Assembly: GCA_963969395.1 (NCBI GenBank)
Contig: OZ017801.1
Span: forward strand, 10,545,611 to 10,609,610
From: Pseudoscleropodium purum
Taxonomy: Eukaryota > Streptophyta > Bryopsida > Hypnales > Brachytheciaceae
Direction: 5' to 3'
Length of the DNA: 64,000 nucleotides
A program made the position numbers and the translations under genes. Shown here in pieces: positions 47,230 to 59,205 of this stretch; the first letter of the stretch is position 1, and every line of letters begins with the position of its first letter. The notes under the pieces were generated by a model. It was not told where the DNA came from. It made no database searches and saw only the letters and a list, made by a program, of their open reading frames with translations.

Positions 47230-49604
47230 TTTTTGAGAGGGTGCGCTTGTGTACTAAAGTATGTATCATTTGGGTAGCATGATATTCAGAGTAAGGTATG
47301 CATTAATTGTTGAAGTTTGACAGAAGTAGTAATTAAGGTGTCATTCACAAGCCTAAGTTCGATCGACGACCCCCTTAAACCCTGAGTACTGTGTCTTTAG
47401 AGAATTATCTCACACTGTTGGAGAATCGCTATACGTTCTTGGTCATTACTTACAAATTACAAGTTGGGATGGCATCAATATGTATTTTAAATGGCTAACA
47501 GTTTTCAACCTTTTTGGAAATGGAGCCTCTGGAATTTTGGGTTCCCTAGTGAATGCCTTGTAGTATTCAGCTTTCAGGTCTCTTGTTGGTACAAGGTTTT
47601 TCATCACCATGCTGGCCTTGTGAGACTGCTGCGAGCTAACAAGGCGTCCTCTGTTTCAGCACCATATCTGGCATTCTTCTGTGGGCTAAAACACAGCCAG
47701 ATTTTGTCGAATGCTGCACTGTGGTGTAGCTTCAAGTCTTTTGGAAAATTTAGGAGGAAATAAATTTTTTATTTTGGTAGATTTTAAAGCAATTTTGTTG
47801 TAAATTGTGTAAAACATTTTGTAGCTACCAAACTGACAGTAACAATAATATTACGCAAAGTTTGCCAGAATTAGAGCCTTGAGTAAATTTTGGAGTCATA
47901 TTAGTGCAAGGAAGAAACTACAAAGAGAAGAAAGTGGGTGATATATATGATACACATGCTTGTTTGCTTAGCATAGAACTGTAATCTCTTATTGGAGTCC
48001 ATATTGTTATAAGAGACATCATTTTAAGTAGAGCTTTAGTTTTCATCTTGTGTTTTTCCTTTGACCTCCTATTAATTAAGTATAAGTGTAATTAATAACC
48101 AATTGAGTGCAAACCATCACGGTACATACTACTAATTGAACCTTTAAGTAATTAATTTTAGTCAATTTAAACATTGGAGGTATACAATAAGAGATATGGA
48201 AGGTAGAAGTTGATGCAAAGTTCATTTGACTTTGAAAATTGCATGAGAAACAAAGTAAAATATATCCCATTAGATTAGTTACAACCTTGCAAATTCAAAT
48301 ATTCATTTAATTTTGAAGCCTCTTCACACATTGAAATCCTTCCTAATCCATATTGTGACCCAATGAAGAAGCTTGAGTAAATCAAGCAATTATTCATAGC
48401 AAGAGCTTGCTTATCCAATACACTTCAATTCAAACTTTTCACATGTCCTCTTCTTTAGTCTAGAGCCAACAAAAGAATGACTTCATTCAATACAAAGTAT
48501 GACTTAGTATGACTTCATGTGATTTGAGTTTTGAGATATTCAACAATACTAAGGTAAAAACACCTAATTATAATACATTTGCAAAACTGTCCCATCTACA
48601 TTCTTGCCTAAAATGTGAATCTTGTGAACATGAAAACCTAACTAGGACTAATTTTGGGTCCATTTATTTTTAGCTCTTTGAAAATTCATAATATATTTAT
48701 ACATTGTCCAAACCATTCATACAATTCAAACAACAAACATCTTGTTTGTATCCTTTTTGACTTCCAAAACGATCCAATAAAAATTTAAATATTTTTATAA
48801 TGGGAACCCTACTAAATTACTTACCCGGAGGATTTTAGGTGCAGTTACCTTCCAACGTTCTGCAACTCTCATCCAAGGCTACAGTTGGCAAGATGAACAG
48901 AGTGGTACAACCGCTTCCCCTTCCCCTTCCTGACCCTTCCGCCGAACTTGCTAATTCCATGAAGCACAACACATTCATGTGATCCTGCATTAGGTCTTCC
49001 TCACAAATCCTCACAATTTTCTTTCATTTTTTTGGTTCGATCCTTTGGACCCATCTGGACAGAGATTGTGCAAACGTTGATACCATCACGAAGATTGCAG
49101 CAATCCCGGCAGCAATTGCAAGCTCACTTGAGAAAGGTGCACTGGCAGGTCAGTGCAGGCTTCGCTTGGAAGAGCGTTGTACTTACTTGGCAATCTGCTC
49201 TTTATTTCGAAATTCATTGTATGTGGTTCCCATTCATGCACGAGTTTTCAGTTTTTCAACATAGGGAGAATGCCATTCCCGGTTTAAAGTCCTCATTCAA
49301 AATTACCTGGGAAACTGCAGATGTTTTTGTGAGGGAAACAAAGATCATCTCCCAGTGTAACTCCTTTGAAAAATTTCACACTTAAGGCTTGTTGGTGTTA
49401 AAATGCTTGCTGCAGTTTCAATATGATCTGGTTGATGTGCTTTTTTTATAATCGTGGGTGGAGGTCGTCACCATCTCTCTCGTCTGGTCAATCTTATGAA
49501 GGTCTAAAGTAAAGAGCGTCAGATGGTAATGCGTGGTCTCATTCTTGTGATGACTTTCTTGTGAAGGAGGCTTTGCAGAGGGACTCGAGTTTGGAGCATC
49601 AGGG
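47230..49604. other. Intergenic DNA and 5' flank of the K-segment protein gene
   Basis: 47230-48830 is AT-rich with no supported gene; the frame at 47491-47763 has no motif. From about 48835 the composition is genic. An open stretch at 49032-49148 ends at a donor-like CAGGTCAGTG and could be a 5'UTR exon, joined to a point shortly before the ATG at 49605. This leader intron is inference only. Confidence 0.35.
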
Positions 49605-51190
49605 ATGGCGACGGAAGTGCACCGACTCGCTGAAGTAACGCTGCCACCTCCCCCTGCTGAAATCCCTAAAAAACTGAGTGAGAATTGGGATGGAAAGAAT
49701 TGCGTCACGGGTTCTCAAGAGGGTGAAATTCCAGTTGGTGATGAGCACTTCGAATTAGAGTCGATAGAATCCAACGAATCTGACACAGGCAGCACCCCAA
49801 GATCGAGGCACGAGAAGGCGGACGCATTTTCGGAGGCTCGTAAAGAGCGAGTGGAAGTGGAAGCCAATGCGTATCTGGAATCTGAAATTCGGAAGGTCAA
49901 TGCGCGAGCTCATACAGCCCAGGTTCGGTTAATTTTCTCCCACCGCACCATCTTTTTCATCACCCACTGCAAATTTCATGTCTCTCATTCGTTGCTGTGA
50001 GTTTCTGTTTTTCTGTTTTCGGGTTTACACCGTTCCTGGTTTATGCCAAACCCAAGGTAGGAGTCTTTCTAACGCATTGGTTTGCAACACAGGCATTAGC
50101 TGAGAAGAAACGAATGCATGAAGAAGCGAAAGCTCTTGAGCTAAAGAAGCGCGAGGAGCTTCGTGCGGAGCAACTTCAGAGCAGTGCCGAGGTTCTTTCA
50201 ATTCCTTGACCTAAAGTTGTGATGCTTTGGGGGTTTCTGATAAGAATCGATGACACACAATTAATGGATTATAATTGAACGAAGAAACTGGGTTAGTCTT
50301 GATGTAATATCAAACCTGAAGTTATAAATGTAACAGGCAAGAGCTGACAAGATAATGGCAAAAGCGAAAGAGGATACATTCAAAGTTGCTGTGAGAATTT
50401 AACCCAGAGCCAGATGACCCTTTCCATAGAGTATATAGATTTGGAAAATTTTTAGATTCTCTGATTTCAAATGAAGAGAGTTCGTCTATGTTACAAGTGG
50501 CAAACTTATGTGATGAAATTATGAAGCTTTCAGCTATACGTGATAAACAGATTTTGTCGTCCCTCGCTGGTTGTCTAATGTTAACATTCTTAAGTAACAT
50601 GGTGGGACTCTGACCTTATAATTGCTTACTCCCTTAAAATTAGTAAACACATGTAAGTGAAGCTTCAATACCGAAATACGTCTTGTGAAGTGGAATAGAT
50701 TTGGAAAACAAGTAATTATACAGATACTGGGGTTGCAAGTACTTCTGTCTAGACCAATGAAGTACGAATGTCCTTTGCAGGTGAAAGCCGATAAAATAGT
50801 AGAAAATGCAAAGCAAGAGGCTGCTAAAGTGAAAGCCCAGGTCTACGAGCAGACAGAAAGAACTATTGCTGATTCTACTGCCAAAGCAGAGAAGGTGAGA
50901 GTCACATATCATTTGTTTTCTTCTTTTCGATTTCCTTGAATCCTGCACTTGAATAAGTTCCTTGAATTCCCAACATCTGTCAATATCATCCACGTTGACA
51001 CTGAAGCACTGCGATTGTGTGAATGAATCAAATGCAGGAGAAAGCAGCGGAAGAGGAAGCTAGGAAAAGAGGAATTGCTGAACTTGTGGATGAAGTGGAA
51101 CAAATGAAGGCCACCGGAGAGCTTCCAGCCCACGAGAAGAAGGGTGTGATCACTCGGATAAAAGAAAAGGTTGCTGGTCATCACCATTGA
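49605..51190 (+). CDS. Helical LEA-like protein with C-terminal dehydrin-type K-segment, 5 exons, 245 aa
   Basis: Exons 49605-49922, 50093-50191, 50337-50390, 50781-50894 and 51038-51190, all phase 0 with GT-AG introns. Residues 1-75 are proline- and acid-rich, with an S/D/E stretch (ESIESNESDTGS). Residues 76-215 are a long, Ala/Lys/Glu-rich helix, probably coiled coil, with repeated A-D-K-I-x-x-x-A-K-x-x-x-x-K-V units coded by exons 3 and 4. Residues 228-242 read EKKGVITRIKEKVAG, then three histidines: a close variant of the dehydrin K-segment EKKGIMDKIKEKLPG. Dehydrins stabilise membranes and proteins under cold or drought; that role here is inferred. A remorin-like C-terminal helix is the main alternative, since the (M/R)xATGxxP stretch at about residues 218-225 resembles remorins. 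Dehydrins rarely have four introns or a coiled coil, so the combination is unusual. Confidence 0.85.
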
Positions 51191-52885
51191 TCCTAGGCTG
51201 CAATGAATGAATCTGTAAGAAACAGCTACCAAATTCGGAAACTCAAACATGAAAATCTACTGGGATTGCACTACTACAGTGCTGGTTTAGTATGGTTATG
51301 TAAGTTCTGAAAACTCTAAATTCAAAATTGTTTTCCTTGCCACACCATACTGTTATTTGGAGGTTTTGGAAGTGTTACCTTGAACCGTTCACTTTGGGAA
51401 TGATTGTTTTCAATTTTATACATGGTGCAAAATGGTTGTAAAGTAATAGAGCTTTTCATGAATGGTTTTGAATCTTTCTAAAGGCAATTCAAAGATGCAT
51501 CAATATGACACTTCAATTCCTTCATTTTCCTTAATTTTGAAAAATTCATAGAATCCACTCAAATTATCCTAAAGAGATTGCTTTTTGCCTTCAAAGTTCT
51601 TTACATATTTTTCTTCAAAATAATGTTTCAAAAAATTCTCCCAAAAAATGTACACCCTCTCCTTTTGAATAAAAGACCCATGTTTAGACCTTTGTTTCCT
51701 TTGTATTTTATAACGGAACATACGGGGCTTTCTTAGAAACAAAGGTAGTAATATCTTTTTAATATGGAAAAATGGCTAGAAACAGAAATAGAAAAAGAAG
51801 CAAGAAATTAGTCTTTGTTCATTATTCTTGGAAAGAAAGAAATTTCTACTCCTCTCAATGCTAAGGAACCCTATCCAACTTTAGTTTGTATCCTTTTGCA
51901 CAACTTTAATCCATTAACTCCTTAATGCTTTCATGTTTAAAGGTCATGCTTTCAAATTTTAAACAATGGATGAATGCAAACAAATTCCAAGCATACAAAA
52001 GTGCATTTTTGCATCCATTAATTTTTTCAAGGATTCTTGTGTTAGTTCTATAACAATTGTACAATATAGATCCTACAGACTTTGTTTTGCAACTATTCTA
52101 TAATTCAAGGGACAATACTAGATTTGAACTTCAAAAATTATCCTTCAAAAATGACTTGAATAAAAAATAAAATAAAAATCTTTAAAAATCATTGTGGTTT
52201 GAATTTAATATTTTGAACTTAAAGACAAAAGAAAATCTTGTGAAAATCACAAATATTCAATCTATAGTGAATTTTAGAACTTAACATTTTTAATTTTTTT
52301 TTTTTTTAAATCTTGTGAAAATCACAAATATTCAATCTACAATGGATTCTAGCACGAATTTTTAATTTTTGATTTCAAATTTTATTCAATAATATTAGTT
52401 TGTAAACTAGTTGATCTAATATCCGTAGTATGGATATGATCTATTGATCATATTTTATAACTATTATTTGAGAGCTATCATTCAAATATTATTTGAAGTT
52501 ATATTTATAATAAATCTTCACTATTTTGAAAATTTGGACTACCCTTAGTTCTTAAGTGTCATGGTTAACCTTTAAGTATCATACATTTCAAAAATACACA
52601 AATAAATCAATTTAAAGCATAAACTAATCTAAGGGATCTTCTCCGAACTTTTGAGGGCCAAGGGCAAAGAAGCTATGTCTAGAATCATATTTTCTAAAGT
52701 AATTTTGAAGAATTCTTGTAAAGATTTCATTTCATCAAAAATTTCGTATTTTTTAATCAATACATGCAATTTTCTTCACTAAGTTTGCTGATCTAAAATG
52801 TATTCCCATTTTAAGTTATTCTTTCTATTGTACTTGCAATAAAATAGTCATTTTAAAATGATGAATCTTTTGTTCTTCAAAGGTT
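51191..52885. other. AT-rich intergenic DNA
   Basis: Beyond the 3' UTR of the preceding gene this is AT-rich sequence with direct repeats such as CTTGTGAAAATCACAAATAT (occurring near 52238 and 52312). No gene or RNA was recognised. Confidence 0.45.
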
Positions 52886-53566
52886 AATCCTTAAATGAGA
52901 CCACATACGTTTGTTGTCCGACAGATGATATAGAATCTTTCTATGTAGAATAGGAGTGCCAATGTTCATTCTCAATATTTATGTAAAAAAGGAAGTTTTG
53001 CACAAAAGTTTGACCTCCAAAGAGTACTCTATCGTGTAAATAAAGATCGTAGCACACAACAGATCAAGTGCTATAACTAACACCAAATATGCAATAAAAA
53101 AAACTAAACAAGAATACATAACGAACACACCCTCAAAAAAAAACTATGGAATCTACACATACAAAGTCAAATGGCTCTCACTCGACAAAAGAAGAATCGA
53201 AAAGTGTAAACGTAAGAGAAGAAGTGAAGTTTTTACTAAATGATAATCCATTATTTCCAAGCAAAGCACAACACACAACTCTCTCCAAAATGCTCACAAA
53301 ACTTGACTTAACAACAATGTCAAGTCAAAGAGCTCTCTCCACCTAAACACTCGAACCCTAAGGTGGATGAACTTCAACATTTGGATGAAACCCATCCAAG
53401 ACTAAGAAGAATTCTCATAGGAGTCCATCTTACACTACAATCCAATGTAGAATGACCCCGATGTCACTTCATGTGACAACTCTTAGATTTTAAAGCAAAT
53501 GATTCATACGATACCCAAAAGAATGATTTCCACAATGACCAACCTATCCTCTAAGGGTTAATTTTG
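52886..53566 (+). mobile_element. Family B element, B7, interrupted
   Basis: The left half starts GGTTAATCCTTAAATGAGACC-like at 52886 and contains GTCCGACAGATGATATAGAA and AAGTTTGACCTCCAAAGAGT. The right half near 53480-53566 contains GCAAATGATTCATACGATAC and ends CTATCCTCTAAGGGTTAA. About 430 bp between them (roughly 53035-53470) are foreign to the family and include the 66-codon frame at 53146-53346, which has no recognisable motif. Confidence 0.55.
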
Positions 53567-54332
53567 AAACAATGAATCTATTACCATGACCATCCACCAA
53601 AAAGAAATTCTCTAACAAGATGAATAGTTGCATTTTTAGTATCTACAAAAACCCTAAAAGTTCTTTGAAACCTTTGTAACAACTTTATGCGAATCACCAA
53701 CTTGCTTTTTCATATAGAATATCTTCTCATAAATGTGATATATCATTATATATTAAACATATCCAAATTGGTATAACTATTTGTAAATAAAACATTTTAT
53801 TAGGGATTTAAGACATCTCAAAGTCCTTTCCCCAATATGTAGGAGACAATTTCAAAACTCTATCCTACATGAAAAGTTTGAGATTTTTGATCGAAGTGTG
53901 AGATTCTATTATAGATGACAATTTATAATTCAACTAAGCTACAATTGAAATGCAAAAGAAAATGAAGATTTTTTTTGTCATATTAGCAAATGCTTATCAA
54001 GCAAAATGCAAGTAGTTGCATAAAATTTTGAGATGCAGAATTAATTACTTTTAAATTTTCAAATGTGAAAGGTGTAGAAAGTTATAAGCATAATATCTGC
54101 AAATGTAATATCCATCTAATCCAGACCAATACTAGGTACATGTACCTGATACAGAAATGATGGCATAATATAGAAATGACAGCATGATTTTCTTTTTCAA
54201 TTTACCTCTTTGTCTGGGTAAAGTGAAGTACAAATGCACTCAGTAGTATAATTTATTCACTGCCGGCAGATACTAAGCTATTGTAGATTACATTTTGCAT
54301 ACAAACTGAAAAATAACAGAAAGGAGCATCTT
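53567..54332. other. Intergenic DNA and 3' flank of the carbonic anhydrase gene
   Basis: AT-rich, with no gene or bounded repeat recognised. The 3' UTR of the minus-strand carbonic anhydrase probably occupies the last few hundred bases. Confidence 0.45.
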
Positions 54333-56603
54333 CTAATGATTCACTCTGTGCGAGTGGCCCGTGTCTGTGCGTGTACAAATTCGCCAGCTAGTTAACCGAC
54401 CTCCCACAAAGTCGTAGTGCATACCATATATCTGCAAGCGTCCATTGTGCAGGCGCTCTCGAATGAAGGGAAATGTCAAAAGATTGGCCAACGAAAGATT
54501 GACCGCTTCCTGGTGAATCCAGAAAAAGGAGTCAGAAATGCTGATTAGCATCAAAGTAACGAAGGTCAAACTTCACACAAGGCTAAATATTGTCAAAATC
54601 TGACTAAAACAAAGGGACTTCTACTTTAATTGGCACCATCGATACTGTGCACTTAGTACCAGCATTGCAGCAACTGCAAAATGACTACCGAGTACCTGTT
54701 CACAAAAACTACATTGCTCTTCAAATGGCTTGTCTCCCAAAAGAGAAAGTGTCTTGTCCTTAGCTGGCATTCCAATTTTGACCCAGCTCCCGATGAAATC
54801 TCTGCCCACATGCATGAGCATATCGAAACCTTGAGTAGAATACCAGAGGCGCTGGCGCACCCTAGTCTAAAGCTTCATGATAATCACTGTATAAATCACC
54901 CCAGATACCTTTGATATCAAGGACGGGAAATACTGTTGACGAGATTAGGATAAAGCACAATACCCTGAAAAGTCATCCCGGGACATGAGAGCTTTGATTC
55001 CACCACAGCTACTGTGACCCATCACAATGATGCTTTCCACCTGTCAAATTTTGCCAGAATGTAAGTCAGAGTACAAGAGGTAGAATGAGAACATTATAGT
55101 TTGATGTTTGACCGCGGAGCAGACGGAAAACCTCACGGCATGACACCACACAGCACAGATGACAGCTTGAAAATTGCAAATAATTCTACTGCGACAACAG
55201 AAATCACATCAACGAAAACTTGCTGAAACAATCCTTCAAAAAGTAAAGTAGCAGGTTGAAGTGGAGCACTTATTCAGTATTCTTACATTCAAGACAGTGA
55301 CCGCATACTCTATTGCAGCGCTTGTTCCGTGGTGTTGTCCCTGCAATACAGCAGAAGCACCGCAAGAGTCCTGATCAACTCATTAACTTTGTGAAGAGCT
55401 GAGATAGAGTTCAAAGAATAAATCTCACTTTGAAACTGTAGCATCGAGATAACTGAAATTCCATTGATACAAATTCATATGCTAATTGTCATAATTACTC
55501 AATGAAATACCTTTCGCTTCAGAGGAGCAACACTTAATGTCATATGAAGAATCTGACAACCTTGTACGTTACTTATGTTCGATTCTGGAGCATATCCATT
55601 TCGAAAATTTTGAACCACTGCGCAAATATGATAACGGGCATTGTATCTTACAGATCTCAAGAATTGATTGATCAGAGAAAATTGGTATTATTACCGATCC
55701 TTCGCACGGAGGAACCAAGTTGGCAACATTCCGGACGATAAAAGCCTCACCAGCCTCAAGTCCATGAAGCATTGTTGGACAGACACGAGAATCAGCGCAC
55801 GTGATCATCATCATCTGCAACGCCAAAAATGTAGCGGTTAGCATCATGCATATTTTGAGAATATAGTCAGAAGTCGGCATTCATGAGCTGACCGGGGCAC
55901 AAAATCTCAGAAATTAAATTGATCCCTCTATTTTACCTCGAGCACTCTAGGCCAAGAACCACGCCAAAAATAATTCATTCAACCACTTGCATATATCATC
56001 AAATAACAAGGCAAACAAAAATTTAACCTCGCTGCAAATAGCGTACACGCTCAAGTAAAAACAGATTGAAATTTTTGCAAAAGATATCACAAGCAGAGTA
56101 TAAACCTTTGGCTCTTGCCCATCTTTAAGTTTGTCGTACAGTTCTGGTTTCTGTCTGCACACATCAAAATACCAAAATTATTGGCAAATATTAAAGATAT
56201 CTGGACTGAGGAGTACTCTAATACAAACTTGGATGAAGCTAGTAATCAACTAATCAGGGTTCTTATAAAGGAAAGGAATTTGATCGGTAAGTATTAAATA
56301 AAGCGCATCTACAGCCATGGTGGCATGGACACGTCTGGGCATACAAAAATTTGTTACTGGTACAATTTCCATCAACAAAACCGGTTGAATGCACAAGCTT
56401 ACCGAGATGGATTGAGCTACTTACCTGAACACTCCATCCTTAAAAGTCTTAAATCCAGTTATGAGCTTCTCAATTACATCGTTGTTTCCGTCAAAAGTGT
56501 GATTCTCGTCAACCACAACGTGATCAGTCAGCTCATAACCGTCGTTAAGAATTTCTCCCAGCCCGTGCAGTGGCCCTGCCTTGGGCTCGGCGAGCTGATC
56601 CAT
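54333..56603 (-). CDS. Beta-carbonic anhydrase, plant type, 7 exons, 253 aa
   Basis: Interconverts CO2 and bicarbonate using a zinc ion. Exons in transcript order: 56425-56603, 56106-56154, 55695-55814, 55287-55340, 54964-55040, 54696-54801, 54333-54509; all introns are GT-AG and the phases join (762 nt). Zinc-site motifs are present: [10 protein letters not shown] (Cys and the Asp-Arg dyad, about residue 80) and [13 protein letters not shown] (His and Cys, about residues 142-145). Plant-type landmarks follow: [34 protein letters not shown] and [10 protein letters not shown]. An N-terminal segment of about 65 residues precedes the core. I see no clear chloroplast transit peptide, so a cytosolic form is likely, but a different upstream start by alternative splicing cannot be excluded. 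The ATG at 56601-56603 is the first after an in-frame stop 21 bases upstream. Confidence 0.93.
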
Positions 56604-56613
56604 ACTTCGCCGA

Positions 56614-56820
56614 TTATTCAGTTAAGGTCCTTCGTGCTGGACGCCTAGGATATTCACAAAACGCAACGAGGAGCTTCTGCCGCAATTCCTCACAATTCAC
56701 TCCTGGGGCACGATCCAGGAGTCCCTGTAGAAATTTTTTGAAATCTAAATCACTGAATTTCACGGGTGCGAGGTCCAGTGAAATGGATCTATAGGCTAAA
56801 TTCTTACCATTACCCTGCCT
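56614..56820 (-). CDS. 68-codon open frame just upstream of the carbonic anhydrase, role unclear
   Basis: Between stops at 56821-56823 and 56614-56616 the minus strand is open and reads protein-like sequence, with DLAPVKFSDLDFKKFLQGLL followed by DRAPGVNCEELRQKLLVAF. It has no ATG of its own and is in a different frame from the carbonic anhydrase, whose ATG lies 11 bases beyond its stop. A good acceptor (TTTCTACAG, ending at 56731) lies within it. It may be the end of an upstream reading frame in the leader, the last exon of another gene, or an alternative N-terminal exon. I do not recognise the peptide. Confidence 0.3.
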   Translation of the reverse strand, partial: RQGNGKNLAYRSISLDLAPVKFSDLDFKKFLQGLLDRAPGVNCEELRQKLLVAFCEYPRRPARRTLTE

Positions 56821-57644
56821 TTAGAAACAAGTAATGTCTAGGCCTAGAGTTATGTTCAAGAGCAAGAGAAAAGAAAGATTTCTACGATGCAAGAAAAATA
56901 TATCCACCGCTTCGACCTGGATCAAGAGCTTTTCAATCCGCAGGGGGAAAGAGCTTCATACTCCTCTGAGAAGAAGTAAAACTCAATGCACAGCCCTCTA
57001 ATCGAGCAGAACTCCCTATTCGCTCCACAAAATGAAAACAGAGGCAGTAGAAACACAGCTATGGAGACCCGCTCAAATTAGCACTCGTCGATCAAAAAAC
57101 AGTGCAGATGAGAATAACAACAAGCAGCTCGATCAATAAACACGATGAAACAAAATATACGCACTCACCGATCCCTCCCTTACACAAAATTAAATAGCGC
57201 TGATTGCGCTATGGTGACGATTGCGCTATAGAGCTGGATTACATAGTTTCGTCTCCTTAAAGCGCGGATCTGTCTCTTTTAAAAGGCTCAAAAGACTGCA
57301 ATAGCTCAAAAACATCTTCTGCGGACGACACGCTCCATGTTCGTCACTTGGCAAGTGGAAAGATCGACACAGGGATACGCTCAAATAGTACTGCAAATCG
57401 CAACAATATAATGCGAAAAATAAATACAGAAGTAAAGGAATCCCGTTGAATCCACTCCTGTTTCGATGATGTTGGCGAATGTCCGAAATGGTGTGAGTCC
57501 TCCAACGGAGGACCACTGAATCGAAACAGACGCTTCGGGAAGGTTGCAATGGAATTAGGTTCAAGACTGATAACCGGGACAGGTGGTGTAATTTCAAGGG
57601 GACCCTAAGGCCGATGCTCAACCCCACGTTTACCATTAAATGAC
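56821..57644 (-). promoter_or_regulatory. 5' flank of the carbonic anhydrase gene
   Basis: GC-balanced, non-repetitive DNA upstream of the carbonic anhydrase that probably contains its promoter and leader. A 136-codon minus-strand frame at 57226-57636 has no recognisable motif. No promoter element was assigned. Confidence 0.35.
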
Positions 57645-57860
57645 GGACTGGTCACCCTGGAAATCATCTGTTTTGGTACCGTGAGAATTCTTGGATTAAA
57701 AAAATGCAAAAGCATTCATTGGAAGTCAAAGTACTGCAAAAGACCTCCCCTTTCACACAAAATTTCAAGGATGAATAGTTGCACTTTTGTCATGAATAGA
57801 AAGATTCCACCTTTGTCATTCATCAAACAGAAAACATTCTCAATGTCGTTTATGGGGTAA
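57645..57860 (-). mobile_element. Family B element piece, B8 (inverted)
   Basis: It starts GACGGACTGGTCACC and contains AAAGCATTCATTGGAAGTCA, CTTTCACACAAAATTTCAAG, GATGAATAGTTGCACTTTTG and CAATGTCGTTTATGGGGTAA, all reverse complements of the family B words. The outer TTAA terminus is decayed (ATTAAATGACGG). Confidence 0.6.
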
Positions 57861-58053
57861 TCCTGAAAGAAGAAATCCAACAACCATCTGAAAATTTCAT
57901 TGCTTTGTATGCTCCATTTTTCCATGTATATCTCAGTAGAATTTTCTTTTTTTTTTCTTTTTGAAGAAAGGTGATTGCAAGAAACACTTGTCCTATTTCA
58001 TGTCCCCTTTTCCTTAAACAAGTGTTTTTTTGCTCATAACTTTTGCATTGTTT

Positions 58054-58303
58054 CATTAGAGGATTTTCTGCAAGTTTAGAGGGCTACAAGTTCCCCAAGC
58101 TACCAGTGTTGGAGGAACAACCTCATAACTACTACATCACCAAAAAAAATTTGAAAAAAAATGAAATATTTTTTCTATTTTTTTCCATTCTAAGTTTTTT
58201 TTAAATTTAAAAAAAAAATGAAACTAACAACAGGAACAACAAAAATAGGGTCAGAAAATAGGCCTAAAACGGCCCTCCCAACCCCCCCAAAATTCTTCTA
58301 ATG
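58054..58303. mobile_element. MITE family M, copy 3 (inverted)
   Basis: The ends are CATTAGAGGATTTTCTGC and CCCCCAAAATTCTTCTAATG. The interior matches copy 2 read in reverse: GGGCTACAAGTTCCCCAAGC, a poly-A/T core, then CGGCCCTCCCAACCCCCCC. It is 250 bp long with no coding capacity. Confidence 0.8.
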
Positions 58304-59205
58304 GTTTGTTTTGCATGAAATTTGGAATGAAGGTACATGTAGTAGTTTCTAACATATTATTTTTTTTTCAATTTTTTAAAAATTAGTTTACTATTCTTAA
58401 CCCACCCCCAATTGGATAGACTTGGCCATTTGGGGGGGTTTAAGTCCCATTTTTGATCCAAAGATGCAAATTAGAAGTCACAAATTGAACATGTTGGAGG
58501 TTCAATTAGAGATATACTAACATTATAAGGACTAACAATGAGTTTTTATGAAAATAGCATCATATCAATAGCGTACATGGGGTCAAAGTGATCTTCTTTT
58601 ACATGAAGACTACAAAAAGGGAAAAAAATTGTACAAGAATTCTTTGGTGCAATGTAAGCCTAATCTTGTCTAGCAAAATGGCTATTTTTTATAGAAATTT
58701 TTAGAATTTTTTTAGAATTATTAAAAACGAAAATATCCATAAATCTCATTTTTGTTATTTTCTATTCCCAATAGCTTTTGTAGTACCCTATAGTAGTCTA
58801 CTATACAACATAGTACTAAATCAAAAGTATAGATTTGCAAGTACCTTGAATCAATAGTTTAGATTTATCAATGTGTTGTTGACAAATAGTAAAGGTGATA
58901 CTACATACTAATGCCAATCCTATAGCAAAAAAGATGCATTTTTAGCCAAAAACAGTGAAGTATTTCTTGCAACTATCTCTAGATGCAATCACTTGTTCTC
59001 TAGAAATCATAAAATTTCCAATTTTTTTTGTGAAATTGTAAATTATTGTTGAATCTTTGAAGAGAAAATTTTTAAATTTCATAGCTAATACAAAATATGC
59101 TTAAAGATTTTGAAATTTTGGCATTGGCAAATATTATACAAGACAATTTCCATTGAAGATGGATTTATAGCAAAAATGGTCCAACAAGGAGGGTGGAGCC
59201 TAACG
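58304..59205. other. AT-rich intergenic DNA
   Basis: No gene, RNA gene or bounded repeat was recognised. The minus-strand frame at 59085-59282 partly overlaps the neighbouring MITE and has no motif. Confidence 0.45.

Noticed and set aside
57226..57636. 136-codon minus-strand frame upstream of the carbonic anhydrase
   Set aside because: No recognisable domain and no phase-compatible splice to the carbonic anhydrase; treated as 5' flank.
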